This document shows, in pieces, positions 40,254-48,607 of a stretch of 64,000 nucleotides of DNA (positions are counted from its first letter, which is position 1; each line of letters begins with the position of its first letter). Location of the stretch: the NCBI RefSeq assembly GCF_040750475.1, contig NZ_JABJVY010000008.1:131995-195994 (forward strand), given 5' to 3'. The notes beneath the pieces are model-generated. The model worked only from the letters and a program-made list of their open reading frames with translations. It was not told the origin of the DNA and searched no databases. This DNA comes from Amorphus sp040750475 (GTDB lineage Bacteria; Pseudomonadota; Alphaproteobacteria; Rhizobiales; Amorphaceae). The translations under genes were made by a program, and so were the position numbers.

Positions 40254-42881
40254 TCAGTCCTTCGCGCGGCCCGGAGAGCGCCAATGCATCAGCGCCGTGA
40301 GCCTGCGGGCAAGGCGGTCTTCTTCGTCCTCGTCCTCGAAGCCGGCGACCGGCCGGCGATCCGTTATCGGCTCGATCGATCCGACCTCCGGATGTCCACC
40401 GTCCCGGTTGGACTGATTACGCGCCTCCGCGACACGCTCCACCTCTTTGCCGATTTCCGGGTAGCGCTTGATCAGCGCCTTGAAAGCCTCGCCCTCCAGA
40501 ACCAGGATCTGGCAATAGCCGAGGGCATTGACGTCGGCATTGCGCCGGACGCCATAAAGCAAAGCAAGCTCGCCGATGAAATCGCCGCGACCGAGCCGCA
40601 CCCGCCGCTCGCCGGTAATCACCTCCACCGCGCCCGACGAGATGAAGTAGACGGAATCGCCGCGCTCGCCCTTGCGGATCAGCCGCTCGCCGGGCACGGC
40701 AAAGCGCGGCCGAAGCAGGCGAACCACCCGGTCGATCTGCTCGGCCGTAAGGTTGGCGAACAGCGGGAACTGCGCAACCAGATCGCGGGTGCGCATGCCG
40801 AGATCGAGCCGGGTGCCGCGATCAAGCGTGGTGCGAGTGTGTTCGATGCCGCGCTCCAGATCGGAATAGAGTTCCGCCCCGATCAGATGGTCATGATAGA
40901 GGGCGCGATATTCCCGTTCCTCCTGCTGGGTCGCGATGCGGAGCAGAAAGCGGCGCTCCAGATCGTTGGCGTAGTCGGGATATTGCAGCCGCAGCGCATC
41001 CAACGCCTTGGCGACGGCCTCCCGGCGCAAGGAGAGAATCTCTTCGACGATGTCGCCGACCCGCTCGCCTAGGAGAGGCGCAAGCCGGTTGCGCACATAG
41101 GGCAGCAGCTCGCCAAGCACGATCCGGCTGACCAGGAGACGCTCGAACCGGTCGGAGAGCTCGCGGATCAGCCAGCGATCGTAGCCGGTGAAGCGATGGA
41201 CCCGCAGCGCCATCCGGAAGGCGAGCGAATAGTCCAAGGCGCGGCGCGCGGCCCGACGATAGCCGACGCGGCCATTGGAGCGAGAAAATTCCCGCATGCG
41301 CTCCGCATCCACGACCAGCATGGAGACGATGCCGGTGGAAACGGTGCGCTCGTTGACGTGCTCCAGCAGGATGGAGCGCTCCTGGTCGGCGAGCGCCACC
41401 AGGCCGAGCGTGACGCGGTCGCGGTCGAGAATGTCCTCCGCCTTTTCGCCGGCCGTCTTGGCAGAGGCGATCCGCGCCTCGTAGGGCCGGCCCGCGGCAC
41501 GAGCGACCGCCGGAGCGATGTCGTAGTCGTCCGCCGCCTGGGCGACCGCGTCGCGCACGTTGCCCAGCGCCAGCGCCAGCACCTCTTCGCGCAGAGCCCG
41601 GTCGAACGGCGAAAGCTGGTCGAGCTTCAAGATCCGCATCAAGGGACGCAGCGTCAGCCCGTGGACCAGAATGGTGTAGAGCGTGAAGCCTGTGGCAAGC
41701 ACCGCGATGAAGCGCTTGGCGTCCTGATCGATCACCGTGCTTTCGGTGACGGCCAGCGCCAGCGCGAGCGTCGCCGCGCCACGCAGACCACCCCAGAGCA
41801 CGACCGCCTTGATCGGGTTGGGCACGCGTTCCGACAGCCGCAGGAACGTCAACAACGGCGCCAACAAGAACAAGACGACGGCGCGGGCGAGGAAAGCGGC
41901 GAGAATCAGAACGACCAGGCTCGCAAGGTCGCCGAAATCCACCCCGCCGAGCAGCTTGGGCACCAACAGCGAGGCAAGCACGAAGATGAGCGAGCTCGCC
42001 CAGAACGCGATCTGGTCCCAGATTTCCGACACGTGGCGCCAGGCGTCCGGCGGCACACGGGTGGGCCCGCCGGAGGCGACCACCAGGGCCGCCGTCACCA
42101 CCGCGCTGACGCCCGACGCGTCCAGCGCCAGCTCGCAGACGACGTAGACGAGATAGGGCAGCGCCAGCGAGATCGTCATCAAGGCGGCGGGTATGTCGCG
42201 CACCAGGCGAAACAGGACGAGCGCGCACCAGCCGCCCACCAGCCCGACCAGGATGCCGCCGGCCGCCGAAGCCGCCAACGTTTCCGCCGCGCTTCCGATA
42301 GTGATCGGCGTGTCGTTGGTCAGCGCTTCCAAAAGCAGCACGAACAGCGCGATCGCGGCGGCGTCGTTGAACAGGCTTTCGCCTTCCACCAGACGGGTCA
42401 GCCGGGCCGGTGCACCGAGATCGCGGAAGATCGCGATCACCGCCACCGGATCGGTGGTGGCGACGATGGCACCCAACAGCAGACAAACCACCAGCGGTTG
42501 GCCGGAGACCGGCGTCAGGGCGTAGCCGATCGCGAAAGTGGCCACGATGACGGCGACGACCGCGAGCAGGAAGATCGGCGCGGCATCCTCCAAGAGCCTT
42601 CGCACATCCAGCGACAGCGAGGCCTGGAACAGAAGGGCCGGCAGAAAGACGTAAAGGAAGACCTCCGAATTCAACGGCGGAAACACGAACACCGCCGCCA
42701 CCGGATCGAGCGCGCTTGGGACCGAGGAGAACAGGAGCAGCGACGCGCCGGAGCCGATCAGGATGCCCACCATGGCGAGCAGCACCGACGGCGGCAGCTT
42801 CAACCGCTTGGCGACCAGTTCCATCAATCCGATCACAACCAGAAGACATGCGACCGCGGCAAGAACGTATGGCAGGCTCAT
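40254..42881 (-). CDS. CPA1 Na+/H+ antiporter with cyclic-nucleotide-binding domain
   Basis: Cation/proton antiporter of about 875 residues. The membrane half (to about 410) has the NhaP/CPA1 core, including FLPALLFQASLSLDVRRLLE, GAIVATTDPVAVIAIFRDLG, and the ion-binding segment EGESLFNDAAAIALFVLLLE with its ND pair. A long cytoplasmic part follows, ending in a cyclic-nucleotide-binding fold (about 705-810) with the phosphate cassette FIGELALLYGVRRNADV. This plan resembles sperm NHE and plant SOS1-type exchangers. I prefer the ATG at 42879-42881 to the GTG five codons upstream. Confidence 0.92.
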   Translation of the reverse strand: MSLPYVLAAVACLLVVIGLMELVAKRLKLPPSVLLAMVGILIGSGASLLLFSSVPSALDPVAAVFVFPPLNSEVFLYVFLPALLFQASLSLDVRRLLEDAAPIFLLAVVAVIVATFAIGYALTPVSGQPLVVCLLLGAIVATTDPVAVIAIFRDLGAPARLTRLVEGESLFNDAAAIALFVLLLEALTNDTPITIGSAAETLAASAAGGILVGLVGGWCALVLFRLVRDIPAALMTISLALPYLVYVVCELALDASGVSAVVTAALVVASGGPTRVPPDAWRHVSEIWDQIAFWASSLIFVLASLLVPKLLGGVDFGDLASLVVLILAAFLARAVVLFLLAPLLTFLRLSERVPNPIKAVVLWGGLRGAATLALALAVTESTVIDQDAKRFIAVLATGFTLYTILVHGLTLRPLMRILKLDQLSPFDRALREEVLALALGNVRDAVAQAADDYDIAPAVARAAGRPYEARIASAKTAGEKAEDILDRDRVTLGLVALADQERSILLEHVNERTVSTGIVSMLVVDAERMREFSRSNGRVGYRRAARRALDYSLAFRMALRVHRFTGYDRWLIRELSDRFERLLVSRIVLGELLPYVRNRLAPLLGERVGDIVEEILSLRREAVAKALDALRLQYPDYANDLERRFLLRIATQQEEREYRALYHDHLIGAELYSDLERGIEHTRTTLDRGTRLDLGMRTRDLVAQFPLFANLTAEQIDRVVRLLRPRFAVPGERLIRKGERGDSVYFISSGAVEVITGERRVRLGRGDFIGELALLYGVRRNADVNALGYCQILVLEGEAFKALIKRYPEIGKEVERVAEARNQSNRDGGHPEVGSIEPITDRRPVAGFEDEDEEDRLARRLTALMHWRSPGRAKD

Positions 42882-43150
42882 TCGGTGGGGCCCCACTCGC
42901 GCCGGAGAATCGACCGCGATCTGATGCCGGCAAAAAGCGGCTTTTCTGGATCACGGTTGTAAAAGGTTTATCCGAGCGAGAATGATAAAAGCTAATCGGG
43001 TGGCGTCGACCGGCCGTCCCGCATGGGACCGGCGGAGGCCGGTCATATCCCGCGTTTGCGGGCTTGCGCGAGGCCTGCCTGCCACGCAGTAGGGCATGAC
43101 AAAAATACGGTCAGGCTTGAGTTTCCTCTTGCGTCGGTGGCCGAACCCCC
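42882..43150. other. Intergenic region with two palindromes
   Basis: Upstream of the antiporter and before the decarboxylase leader. It has two strong inverted repeats, listed at 43008-43062, and AT-richer stretches (TAAAAGGTTTATCC near 42960, ATGATAAAAGC near 42982) that could be promoter parts. I see no gene. Confidence 0.5.
43008..43062. repeat. Tandem palindromes
   Basis: First: GACCGGCC (43008-43015) pairs with GGCCGGTC (43037-43044), and inside it GTCCC pairs with GGGAC around GCAT; 13 pairs with one seven-base bulge. Second: CCCGC GTTT GCGGG at 43049-43062. The pair resembles intergenic palindromic elements; no function is evident. Confidence 0.6.
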
Positions 43151-43591
43151 TTATTTCACGCCTTGCCCAATTTCGCACGTGCCTGTGGTCGCGTGCCGGT
43201 CAGTCGATAACAAGACAGGGCAAGACCGGTCTTCCGGAGCATACCGGACCCTGCGAGCGGATCGCCGCACGCAGCGCGACTTGAAGCAACGACGTAGAGG
43301 GCTTTTTTGGTCTCTGCCGGCTCTCCAAAGGCCGGGGTTACTGAAGAGGCGACTACATCCTTGCCAGGCGTGCGGTTCGGGTTCTCCCGTTCCAATCGGC
43401 GGCATTTCGTTTGGCAGATCTGCGTCCGTGACGGCATTCGCCCGATCGGTGGGTCGGCCAACGCAATGAACATAGCCGGCCTTAGAAGGTCGGTTTCGGA
43501 CTCTCAAGGTGGTCCGGCCGTCTCCATCGCGGCCGTGAGTGCCGGCGGAAGTCCGGTTGGAGCAACCTCGTAGAGAGGGGGAGAGGCGACG
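43151..43591 (+). ncRNA. Structured 5' leader of ornithine decarboxylase (speF-motif candidate)
   Basis: About 440 non-coding bases before odc. Alphaproteobacterial ornithine decarboxylase genes of this type are known to carry a long conserved leader RNA, the speF motif, thought to regulate the gene in cis. Here several stable hairpins are visible: CCGGCCT / AGGTCGG around TAGA (near 43480-43497), GGCCG / CGGCC (near 43517-43535), and CCGG pairs near 43320-43340. I infer the motif from position, length and structure; I cannot align it to the family model here. Confidence 0.55.
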
Positions 43592-44725
43592 ATGACCGAT
43601 CGCATCCTCGACTTTCTGCGCACGCGTCGCCCCGACGGCCCGTGCCTCGTTGTCGACCTTGATGTCGTGCGCAACAACTATCTCGGCTTCGCCCACGCGA
43701 TGCCGGACACCCGCATCTTCTACGCCGTGAAGGCCAACCCCGCGCCGGAAATCCTGTCGCTGTTGGAAGAGCTCGGCTCGAACTTCGACTGCGCCTCGAT
43801 CGTCGAGATCGACCAGGTGCTGGCGACGGGTGCCGGCCCGGAGCGGATCTCCTTCGGCAACACCATCAAGAAGGAGCGCGACGTCGCGCGCGCCTATGCC
43901 CTCGGCGTCGACCTGTTCGCAGTCGACTCGATCGCCGAAGTGGAGAAGGTCGCCCGCGCGGCCCCCGGCGCCCGCGTGTTCTGCCGCATCCTGTGCGATG
44001 GCGAAGGCGCCGAGTGGCCGCTGTCGCGCAAGTTCGGTTGTGAGCCCTCGATGGCGACGGACGTGCTGACCCACGCCCGCGCAGTCGGCCTGACGCCCTA
44101 CGGGATCTCGTTCCATGTCGGCTCCCAGCAGCGCGACACCGAGGCCTGGGACCGGGCGCTGACGGTTGCGGCCGAGCTGTTCCGCGATCTCGCGGAGCGC
44201 GGCGTCGAGCTGAAGATGGTCAACCTGGGCGGCGGCTTCGCGGCCAAGTACCTGAAGGACATCCCGACCGCGGAGACCTACGGCCGCGCCATCATGGGCG
44301 CCGTGCGTCGTCACTTCGGCAACCGGATTCCGGAGACCATCATCGAACCCGGCCGCGGCATGGTCGGTGGCGCCGGGGTGATCAAGGCCGAGGTCGTGCT
44401 GATCTCCAGGAAGAGCGCGGCCGATGACGAGACCCGCTGGGTCTATCTCGACATCGGCAAGTTCGGCGGTCTCGCCGAGACGATGGACGAGGCGATCCGC
44501 TACCCGATCCGCACCCGTCATGACGGCGGCGAGGCCACGCCTTGCATCATCGCCGGACCGACCTGCGATTCCGCGGATGTGCTCTACGAGCAGACGCCTT
44601 ATCCGCTGCCGATCTCGCTGGAGATCGGCGACGAGGTCCTGATCGAGGGGACCGGCGCCTATACGACGACCTATTCGTCGATGGGCTTCAACGGTTTCCC
44701 GCCGCTTCAGTCCTACGTCATCTGA
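43592..44725 (+). CDS. odc: Ornithine decarboxylase (fold III, PLP)
   Basis: Converts ornithine (possibly also lysine) to putrescine, the first polyamine step. The 377-residue eukaryote-like fold-III enzyme has the PLP lysine K47 (FYAVKANP), H175 (SFHVGSQ), the phosphate-binding EPGRG (252-256) and the active-site Cys C325 in GPTCDSADVLYE. The SADVLYE sequence after the Cys resembles bacterial lysine/ornithine decarboxylases with broad specificity. The ATG follows GGGGGAGAGGCG. A long structured leader precedes it and a GC hairpin follows six bases after the stop. Confidence 0.95.
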   Translation: MTDRILDFLRTRRPDGPCLVVDLDVVRNNYLGFAHAMPDTRIFYAVKANPAPEILSLLEELGSNFDCASIVEIDQVLATGAGPERISFGNTIKKERDVARAYALGVDLFAVDSIAEVEKVARAAPGARVFCRILCDGEGAEWPLSRKFGCEPSMATDVLTHARAVGLTPYGISFHVGSQQRDTEAWDRALTVAAELFRDLAERGVELKMVNLGGGFAAKYLKDIPTAETYGRAIMGAVRRHFGNRIPETIIEPGRGMVGGAGVIKAEVVLISRKSAADDETRWVYLDIGKFGGLAETMDEAIRYPIRTRHDGGEATPCIIAGPTCDSADVLYEQTPYPLPISLEIGDEVLIEGTGAYTTTYSSMGFNGFPPLQSYVI

Positions 44726-44730
44726 CACCC

Positions 44731-44753
44731 CCGCCGCGCTTCAAACGCGGCGG
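44731..44753 (+). terminator. GC hairpin after odc
   Basis: Perfect 8-bp stem CCGCCGCG / CGCGGCGG with a seven-base loop, starting six bases past the odc stop. No T-run follows; it could slow RNA polymerase or protect the odc mRNA end. Confidence 0.5.
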
Positions 44754-44758
44754 AAGAC

Positions 44759-44841
44759 GCGGCAGCCCGCAGCGCCAGCGCGTGCATCTGGTCGTAAAGG
44801 CCGGAGCGAATGCGTTTGCGCCACAGCGCGCGGGCTGCCGC
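44759..44841 (+). promoter_or_regulatory. Long stem-loop between odc and acetyltransferase
   Basis: GCGGCAGCCCGC-A-GCGC (44759-44775) pairs with GCGC-GCGGGCTGCCGC (44826-44841): 16 pairs with a single bulged A, enclosing about 50 bases. Such a long perfect stem between two cistrons suggests an RNA processing site, an attenuator or a small structured RNA. The function is unknown. Confidence 0.55.
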
Positions 44842-44907
44842 CCTTCACCCTTTTCTTCGTCTTCTTCGCCGGCCGCCTGCGTGCGGGCCGGAAGGGGGGA
44901 TGGCACC

Positions 44908-45462
44908 ATGCTGCATCTGCGCGATGAGGGACCGGCCGACTGGACCGCCCGCGAAACCCTGCTGGACACCGTGTTCGGAGCGGACCGCTTTCTGAAGACG
45001 AGCGAAGCGCTGCGTGCTGGCCGCATGCCGGCTGCCGGTCTTGCGCTGACCGCCGAGGCCGACGGGCGCCTGGTGGGATCGATCCGGCTCTGGCATGTGG
45101 CCGCCGGTGGTGTATCCGCCCTGCTTCTGGGCCCGCTCGCCGTCGATCCGACCGCTCAAGGCCTGGGCGTCGGCTCCGCCTTGATGCGCCGGGCGCTCAA
45201 CCGCGCCGGCACGCTCGGCCATGGCGCCGTGCTCCTGGTCGGCGATCCGGCCTATTATGACCGCTTCGGCTTTTCCGCGTCGCTGACCGCACAGCTCGAC
45301 CTGCCAGGCCCGGTGGAGCGGCCGCGCTTCTTGGGCCTGGAGCTTCGGGACGGCCATCTGGGCGGGGCGTGCGGCCTGGTGGTCGCAACCGGAGCCTTCG
45401 TCCATGCCGATCGGCCCGATTTCGTCCCCGCGCTGCCGGCGTTCGTCCCGGCGGCCGCCTGA
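44908..45462 (+). CDS. GNAT-family N-acetyltransferase (YhbS-like)
   Basis: A 184-residue acetyltransferase. Acetyl-CoA-binding motif A is LLGPLAVDPTAQGLGVGSAL (with Q/RxxGxG/A as QGLGVGSAL), followed by VLLVGDPAYYDRFGF, typical of the YhbS subgroup. The ATG at 44908 lies seven bases after GGAAGGGGGG. It is next to odc, as often seen in alphaproteobacteria; acetylation of a polyamine or related amine is possible but unproven. Confidence 0.88.
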   Translation: MLHLRDEGPADWTARETLLDTVFGADRFLKTSEALRAGRMPAAGLALTAEADGRLVGSIRLWHVAAGGVSALLLGPLAVDPTAQGLGVGSALMRRALNRAGTLGHGAVLLVGDPAYYDRFGFSASLTAQLDLPGPVERPRFLGLELRDGHLGGACGLVVATGAFVHADRPDFVPALPAFVPAAA

Positions 45463-45494
45463 TCGCGAAGAAATGGCTTCAGATTCAATAATTT

Positions 45495-45543
45495 GAGCAA
45501 TTCCTTTTCGTTCAGATCGGTTCGATCTGAATGGGAAATGCTC
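45495..45543. repeat. 49-base intergenic palindrome
   Basis: GAGCAATTCC ... GGGAAATGCTC as outer arms and a perfect inner stem TTCAGATC (45511-45518) / GATCTGAA (45524-45531) with loop GGTTC. It lies between two convergent genes (acetyltransferase and flavin reductase), where it may end transcription from both sides. It looks like a second interspersed repeat family, distinct from copies A-C. Confidence 0.6.
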
Positions 45544-45626
45544 TGGACGTCATGACGACTTGGCCAGTCCCGCGGTTCCGCGTAGATGACGTTCAGACAT
45601 CATGGCGTGTGTGCGATGCACCACCG

Positions 45627-46424
45627 TCAGGCGGCCCGAACGCTCGGCCCCAATACGCCTTCGTAGTTGACAAGCGCCGCATCGCCCTGTCCTACGATCG
45701 TTTCGATCACCCGTCCGATCAACACAGTGTGGCTCGCAACTTCGTACTGGGCGTGGCGGGCGCAGACGACGCTGTGATGGGCGGTGGTGAGGATCGGCGC
45801 GTTCTCAATGCCTTCGCGCCATTCTTCGTCGAACCGGTCGGCGCCGTGCGCACCTTTTTGGCCGGCGAACAGCAACGCAACGTCCTTCTGCGTCGCACCA
45901 AGGATATTGATGCTGTAGGTCGATGCGCCGGTCAGACAGGCATGGGCCGAAGACCCGCGGTTGAGGCAGACCAGAACCATTGGCGGATCCGCCGAAACGG
46001 AGGTGAAGGCCGAGACCGTCATCCCGCAGCGCGCGTCCCCTTCCCCCGCTGCCACGACGCAGACGCCGGAGGCAAACCGGCGCATGGCATGGCGAAACGC
46101 ATCTGCACCGACGGCCGGCGGGGTTCCCGCCACTTCGATGTGTGCGCGAATGCGGCCCTCAGCGTCGACCCAACCGTGCTTTGCCGCGAACGAAACCATC
46201 GCGGCAAAGCCCTCTTCCCATTCGGCCCGGTCGCCGAGCGGCGACATCGCCCGCACGGTATCCGGCCGGACCCAGGCATGGTCGGCGTCATCGAGTTCGG
46301 CCACCGAAGCGACGGCCGCCTGCCGATCCGCGTCGAGGGCGGGATCGAGCATCAGCGAGAAGTGCTTGAAATCCGAGGCGCCTTCGAGCCGCGGCACCGC
46401 TCCGGCAGCGAGCACGATGCGCAT
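45627..46424 (-). CDS. Flavin reductase with N-terminal extension
   Basis: A 265-residue protein. The C-terminal part (about 105-262) is a flavin-reductase-like split barrel: DAFRHAMRRFASGVCVVAAG, MTVSAFTSVSADPPMVLVCL, and HVLIGRV-type strand (HTVLIGRVIETI). Such domains supply FMNH2 to two-component monooxygenases. The first 100 residues (FKHFSLMLDPALDADRQA, HGWVDAEGRIRAHIEV) form an extra domain I do not recognise. It is four bases after the LLM monooxygenase gene, its likely partner. Confidence 0.85.
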   Translation of the reverse strand: MRIVLAAGAVPRLEGASDFKHFSLMLDPALDADRQAAVASVAELDDADHAWVRPDTVRAMSPLGDRAEWEEGFAAMVSFAAKHGWVDAEGRIRAHIEVAGTPPAVGADAFRHAMRRFASGVCVVAAGEGDARCGMTVSAFTSVSADPPMVLVCLNRGSSAHACLTGASTYSINILGATQKDVALLFAGQKGAHGADRFDEEWREGIENAPILTTAHHSVVCARHAQYEVASHTVLIGRVIETIVGQGDAALVNYEGVLGPSVRAA

Positions 46425-46428
46425 CCGG

Positions 46429-47502
46429 TCACTCCGCCGCCGAGAGCGTCGCAGTCTTGCCGCCGACCGCTTTCTGAACCGCCGGGATGATCGTCTCGCC
46501 CCAGAGTTCCATCTGCTTCAGCATCGTCTTCTGGTCGAAATCGCCGAGCTGGGTCTGCAGTGCGATGTGATCGGGCCGCAGGATCTCAATCTCTTCGATC
46601 AGTCGCTCGATGACCCGGTTGACATTGCCGACGGGGAGGTTGGCGCGGAGGCTTTCCAGCGTCGGATCGCTGTCGGTCGGAACCTCCTTCATGAGGTATC
46701 CGTCATCGGTCTGTTGGGTCCGGGCCTTGAGGCTGAACGACAACCGCCGCTGGAACAGCGCGTTTTCGAGGTAGGAGTCGATTTCCGCATCGTTGTCGCT
46801 GGCGTATCCGCAGCGCAGAAAGCCGATCCGGGTGTTGGAGCCATCGACCCCGGCACCATCGCGTGCTTCGTCTATCTTCCCGCGAAGGTCTCCGATCGCG
46901 TCCGTTCCGTTCAACAACGCGGTCACGAAGAGATTATGGCCGTCCCGGAACGCGCGCTCGCGCAGCTTCGGATTGCCGGTGGTGATCCAGACCGGCGGCA
47001 TCGGCTCCTGCAGCGGCCGCGTCGCGATCGAGCTCGGAGGAATGTCCAGATAGTCGCTGTGATGCTCGAAAATCTTCTGACCGAGCGCATTCGGGATCAC
47101 GTCGAGATATTCCTCGAAGATCTTGCCCGACTCTTCCAGCGAGGTGTTGAAGCGCTCGAACTCGAACTGCTGGTAGCCGGAGCCGATCCCCAACTCCAAC
47201 CGCCCGCCGGAGAGCGAATCCACGAGCCCAACCTCCGCCAGGAAGCGCGGTGCATGATAGAGCGGCAGGATGCACACGGCCGAGCCGAGACGGATCGTGC
47301 TGGTCTTGCCCGCGCAATGCGCCACCATCATCAGCGGCGAAGGCGAAAGTGAATAGTTGTTGAAATGGTGCTCTGCGTACCAGGCATTGGAGAAGCCGGC
47401 CTGCTCGGCCAGGACGGTCTGCTCCACCGAGTTCGCAATCACCTGATGCGAGGACTGGTGATAACCGCGCTGCTGAGCGAGAATGAAGGCACCAAAGTCC
47501 AT
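46429..47502 (-). CDS. LLM-class flavin-dependent monooxygenase
   Basis: Luciferase-like FMN-dependent oxygenase, 357 residues. It starts MDFGAFILAQQRGYHQ and contains AEQAGFSNAWYAEHHF and GSAVCILPLYHAPRFLAEVG, VDSLSGGRLELGIGSGYQQF, all typical of the bacterial luciferase fold. With the flavin reductase next to it, it forms a two-component monooxygenase. ATG at 47500-47502 after GAGGAAGACG. Divergent from a LysR gene across 115 bases. The substrate is unknown. Confidence 0.92.
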   Translation of the reverse strand: MDFGAFILAQQRGYHQSSHQVIANSVEQTVLAEQAGFSNAWYAEHHFNNYSLSPSPLMMVAHCAGKTSTIRLGSAVCILPLYHAPRFLAEVGLVDSLSGGRLELGIGSGYQQFEFERFNTSLEESGKIFEEYLDVIPNALGQKIFEHHSDYLDIPPSSIATRPLQEPMPPVWITTGNPKLRERAFRDGHNLFVTALLNGTDAIGDLRGKIDEARDGAGVDGSNTRIGFLRCGYASDNDAEIDSYLENALFQRRLSFSLKARTQQTDDGYLMKEVPTDSDPTLESLRANLPVGNVNRVIERLIEEIEILRPDHIALQTQLGDFDQKTMLKQMELWGETIIPAVQKAVGGKTATLSAAE

Positions 47503-47617
47503 CGTCTTCCTCCTTGTTTCCTCTGCCGGATTGTTACGACCAGGGTAGGTTATTGCGTTTTCCGCGATAACCGACGAAGATTGCGCGTCAGTTTTTCACA
47601 TTTCAAAAAGACCGGGC
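47503..47617. promoter_or_regulatory. Divergent promoter region, monooxygenase and LysR
   Basis: 115 bases between divergent genes, a classic site for LysR autoregulation and target activation. It includes AT-rich DNA (GGTTATTGCGTTTTCCGCGATAACC near 47547-47571, an inverted repeat GGTTATTGCG / CGCGATAACC) that could be a LysR-type operator. Confidence 0.5.
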
Positions 47618-48550
47618 ATGGACAAACTCAGGGCGATGGAACTCTTCGTCGCCACGGCGGACAACGGCAGCTTCTCTGCCGCGGGGCGACTTTACGGCCT
47701 GTCTCCCGCCAGCGTATCGCGACACATTAATGACCTGGAGGACAGCCTGGGCGTAACGCTTATCCGCCGTTCGACCAGAGCTCTGAGCCTGACCGAAAGC
47801 GGCGAGAGCTATATGCGCGATGCGCGCGACATTCTCGCGAGCATCAAGATCGCCGAGACGGCCGTCACCGAACAAAACGAAAAGCCGCGCGGCCTGCTGC
47901 GCGTGCATTCGCGCACAATGTTCGGCATTTCCGTGTTGTCGCGGCTGCAGCCCGCCTTCTGCGACCTCTATCCCGAGTTGGTCATCGACCTGCACCTTTC
48001 GGAACGCCCCGTCCGGCTTCGCGAAGATGGCTTCGATCTCGATTTCCGCATTGCGCCGCCAGCCGAGCAAGGGCTCGTTCGGCGTAAGCTGTTCCTCAGC
48101 CGTCGCATCCTCGTCGCGTCCCCCGATTACCTTGCCCAGCACCCGCCCATCGAGACGCCGGACGACCTGATGCGTCACGCCTGCCTGACCTACTGGATCA
48201 GTCATGATCGGGTCTATTGGCGCTTCCGCGACGGCGACAGCGAACAAGAACAATCGATCCCGGCGGCCTTCACGAGCAACAACGGGCTCGTGCTTCTCAA
48301 TATGGCTTTGGCTGGCAAGGGCATCGCGTTGCTCGACGATTACACCGTCGCCGATCACGTTGCCGCCGGCACGCTCGTAGAAGTCCTGCCCCACCTGCGA
48401 GTAACGAACACAACGTTCGAAGAGGGCATCTTCGTCACCTATACGGAGACGCCCTTCATGCCGGCAAAAATGCGGCTCTACATCGATTTCGTCGTACAGC
48501 ATTGGGGCGATGCGTTGCGCGAACGCCGGATATCCGGCCGCGTGGCTTGA
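47618..48550 (+). CDS. LysR-family transcriptional regulator
   Basis: DNA-binding regulator of 310 residues. N-terminal winged helix-turn-helix (about 1-60): MELFVATADNGSFSAAGRLY, LSPASVSRHINDLEDSLGVT, LIRRSTRALSLTESGESY; then a coinducer-binding domain (about 90-300) of the CrgA/DhaR-like group (ERPVRLREDGFDLDFRI). Its divergent neighbour is the flavin monooxygenase pair, the likely target. Confidence 0.94.
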   Translation: MDKLRAMELFVATADNGSFSAAGRLYGLSPASVSRHINDLEDSLGVTLIRRSTRALSLTESGESYMRDARDILASIKIAETAVTEQNEKPRGLLRVHSRTMFGISVLSRLQPAFCDLYPELVIDLHLSERPVRLREDGFDLDFRIAPPAEQGLVRRKLFLSRRILVASPDYLAQHPPIETPDDLMRHACLTYWISHDRVYWRFRDGDSEQEQSIPAAFTSNNGLVLLNMALAGKGIALLDDYTVADHVAAGTLVEVLPHLRVTNTTFEEGIFVTYTETPFMPAKMRLYIDFVVQHWGDALRERRISGRVA

Positions 48551-48561
48551 CCGATCGGTCA
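48548..48561 (+). promoter_or_regulatory. TetR-type operator O1
   Basis: TGACCGATCGGTCA, a perfect 14-bp palindrome, 47 bases upstream of the tetR start and overlapping the lysR stop. The same TGACCG...CGGTCA form recurs at 50434-50447 and 50515-50528. It is the likely autoregulatory site. Confidence 0.72.
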
Positions 48562-48607
48562 GTCGACGGCAGGTTGGCAGCATCTTAGAGTGAAACAGGC
48601 GGAAGGA

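Noticed and set aside
41196..42962. A 588-codon plus-strand open frame across the antiporter
   Set aside because: Antisense to the CPA1 antiporter, with Gln/Arg/His-rich repetitive composition.
43023..43573. Short open frames in the leader of odc
   Set aside because: They lack ribosome-binding sites and family features, and the DNA there forms RNA hairpins. A short leader peptide cannot be excluded but is not supported.
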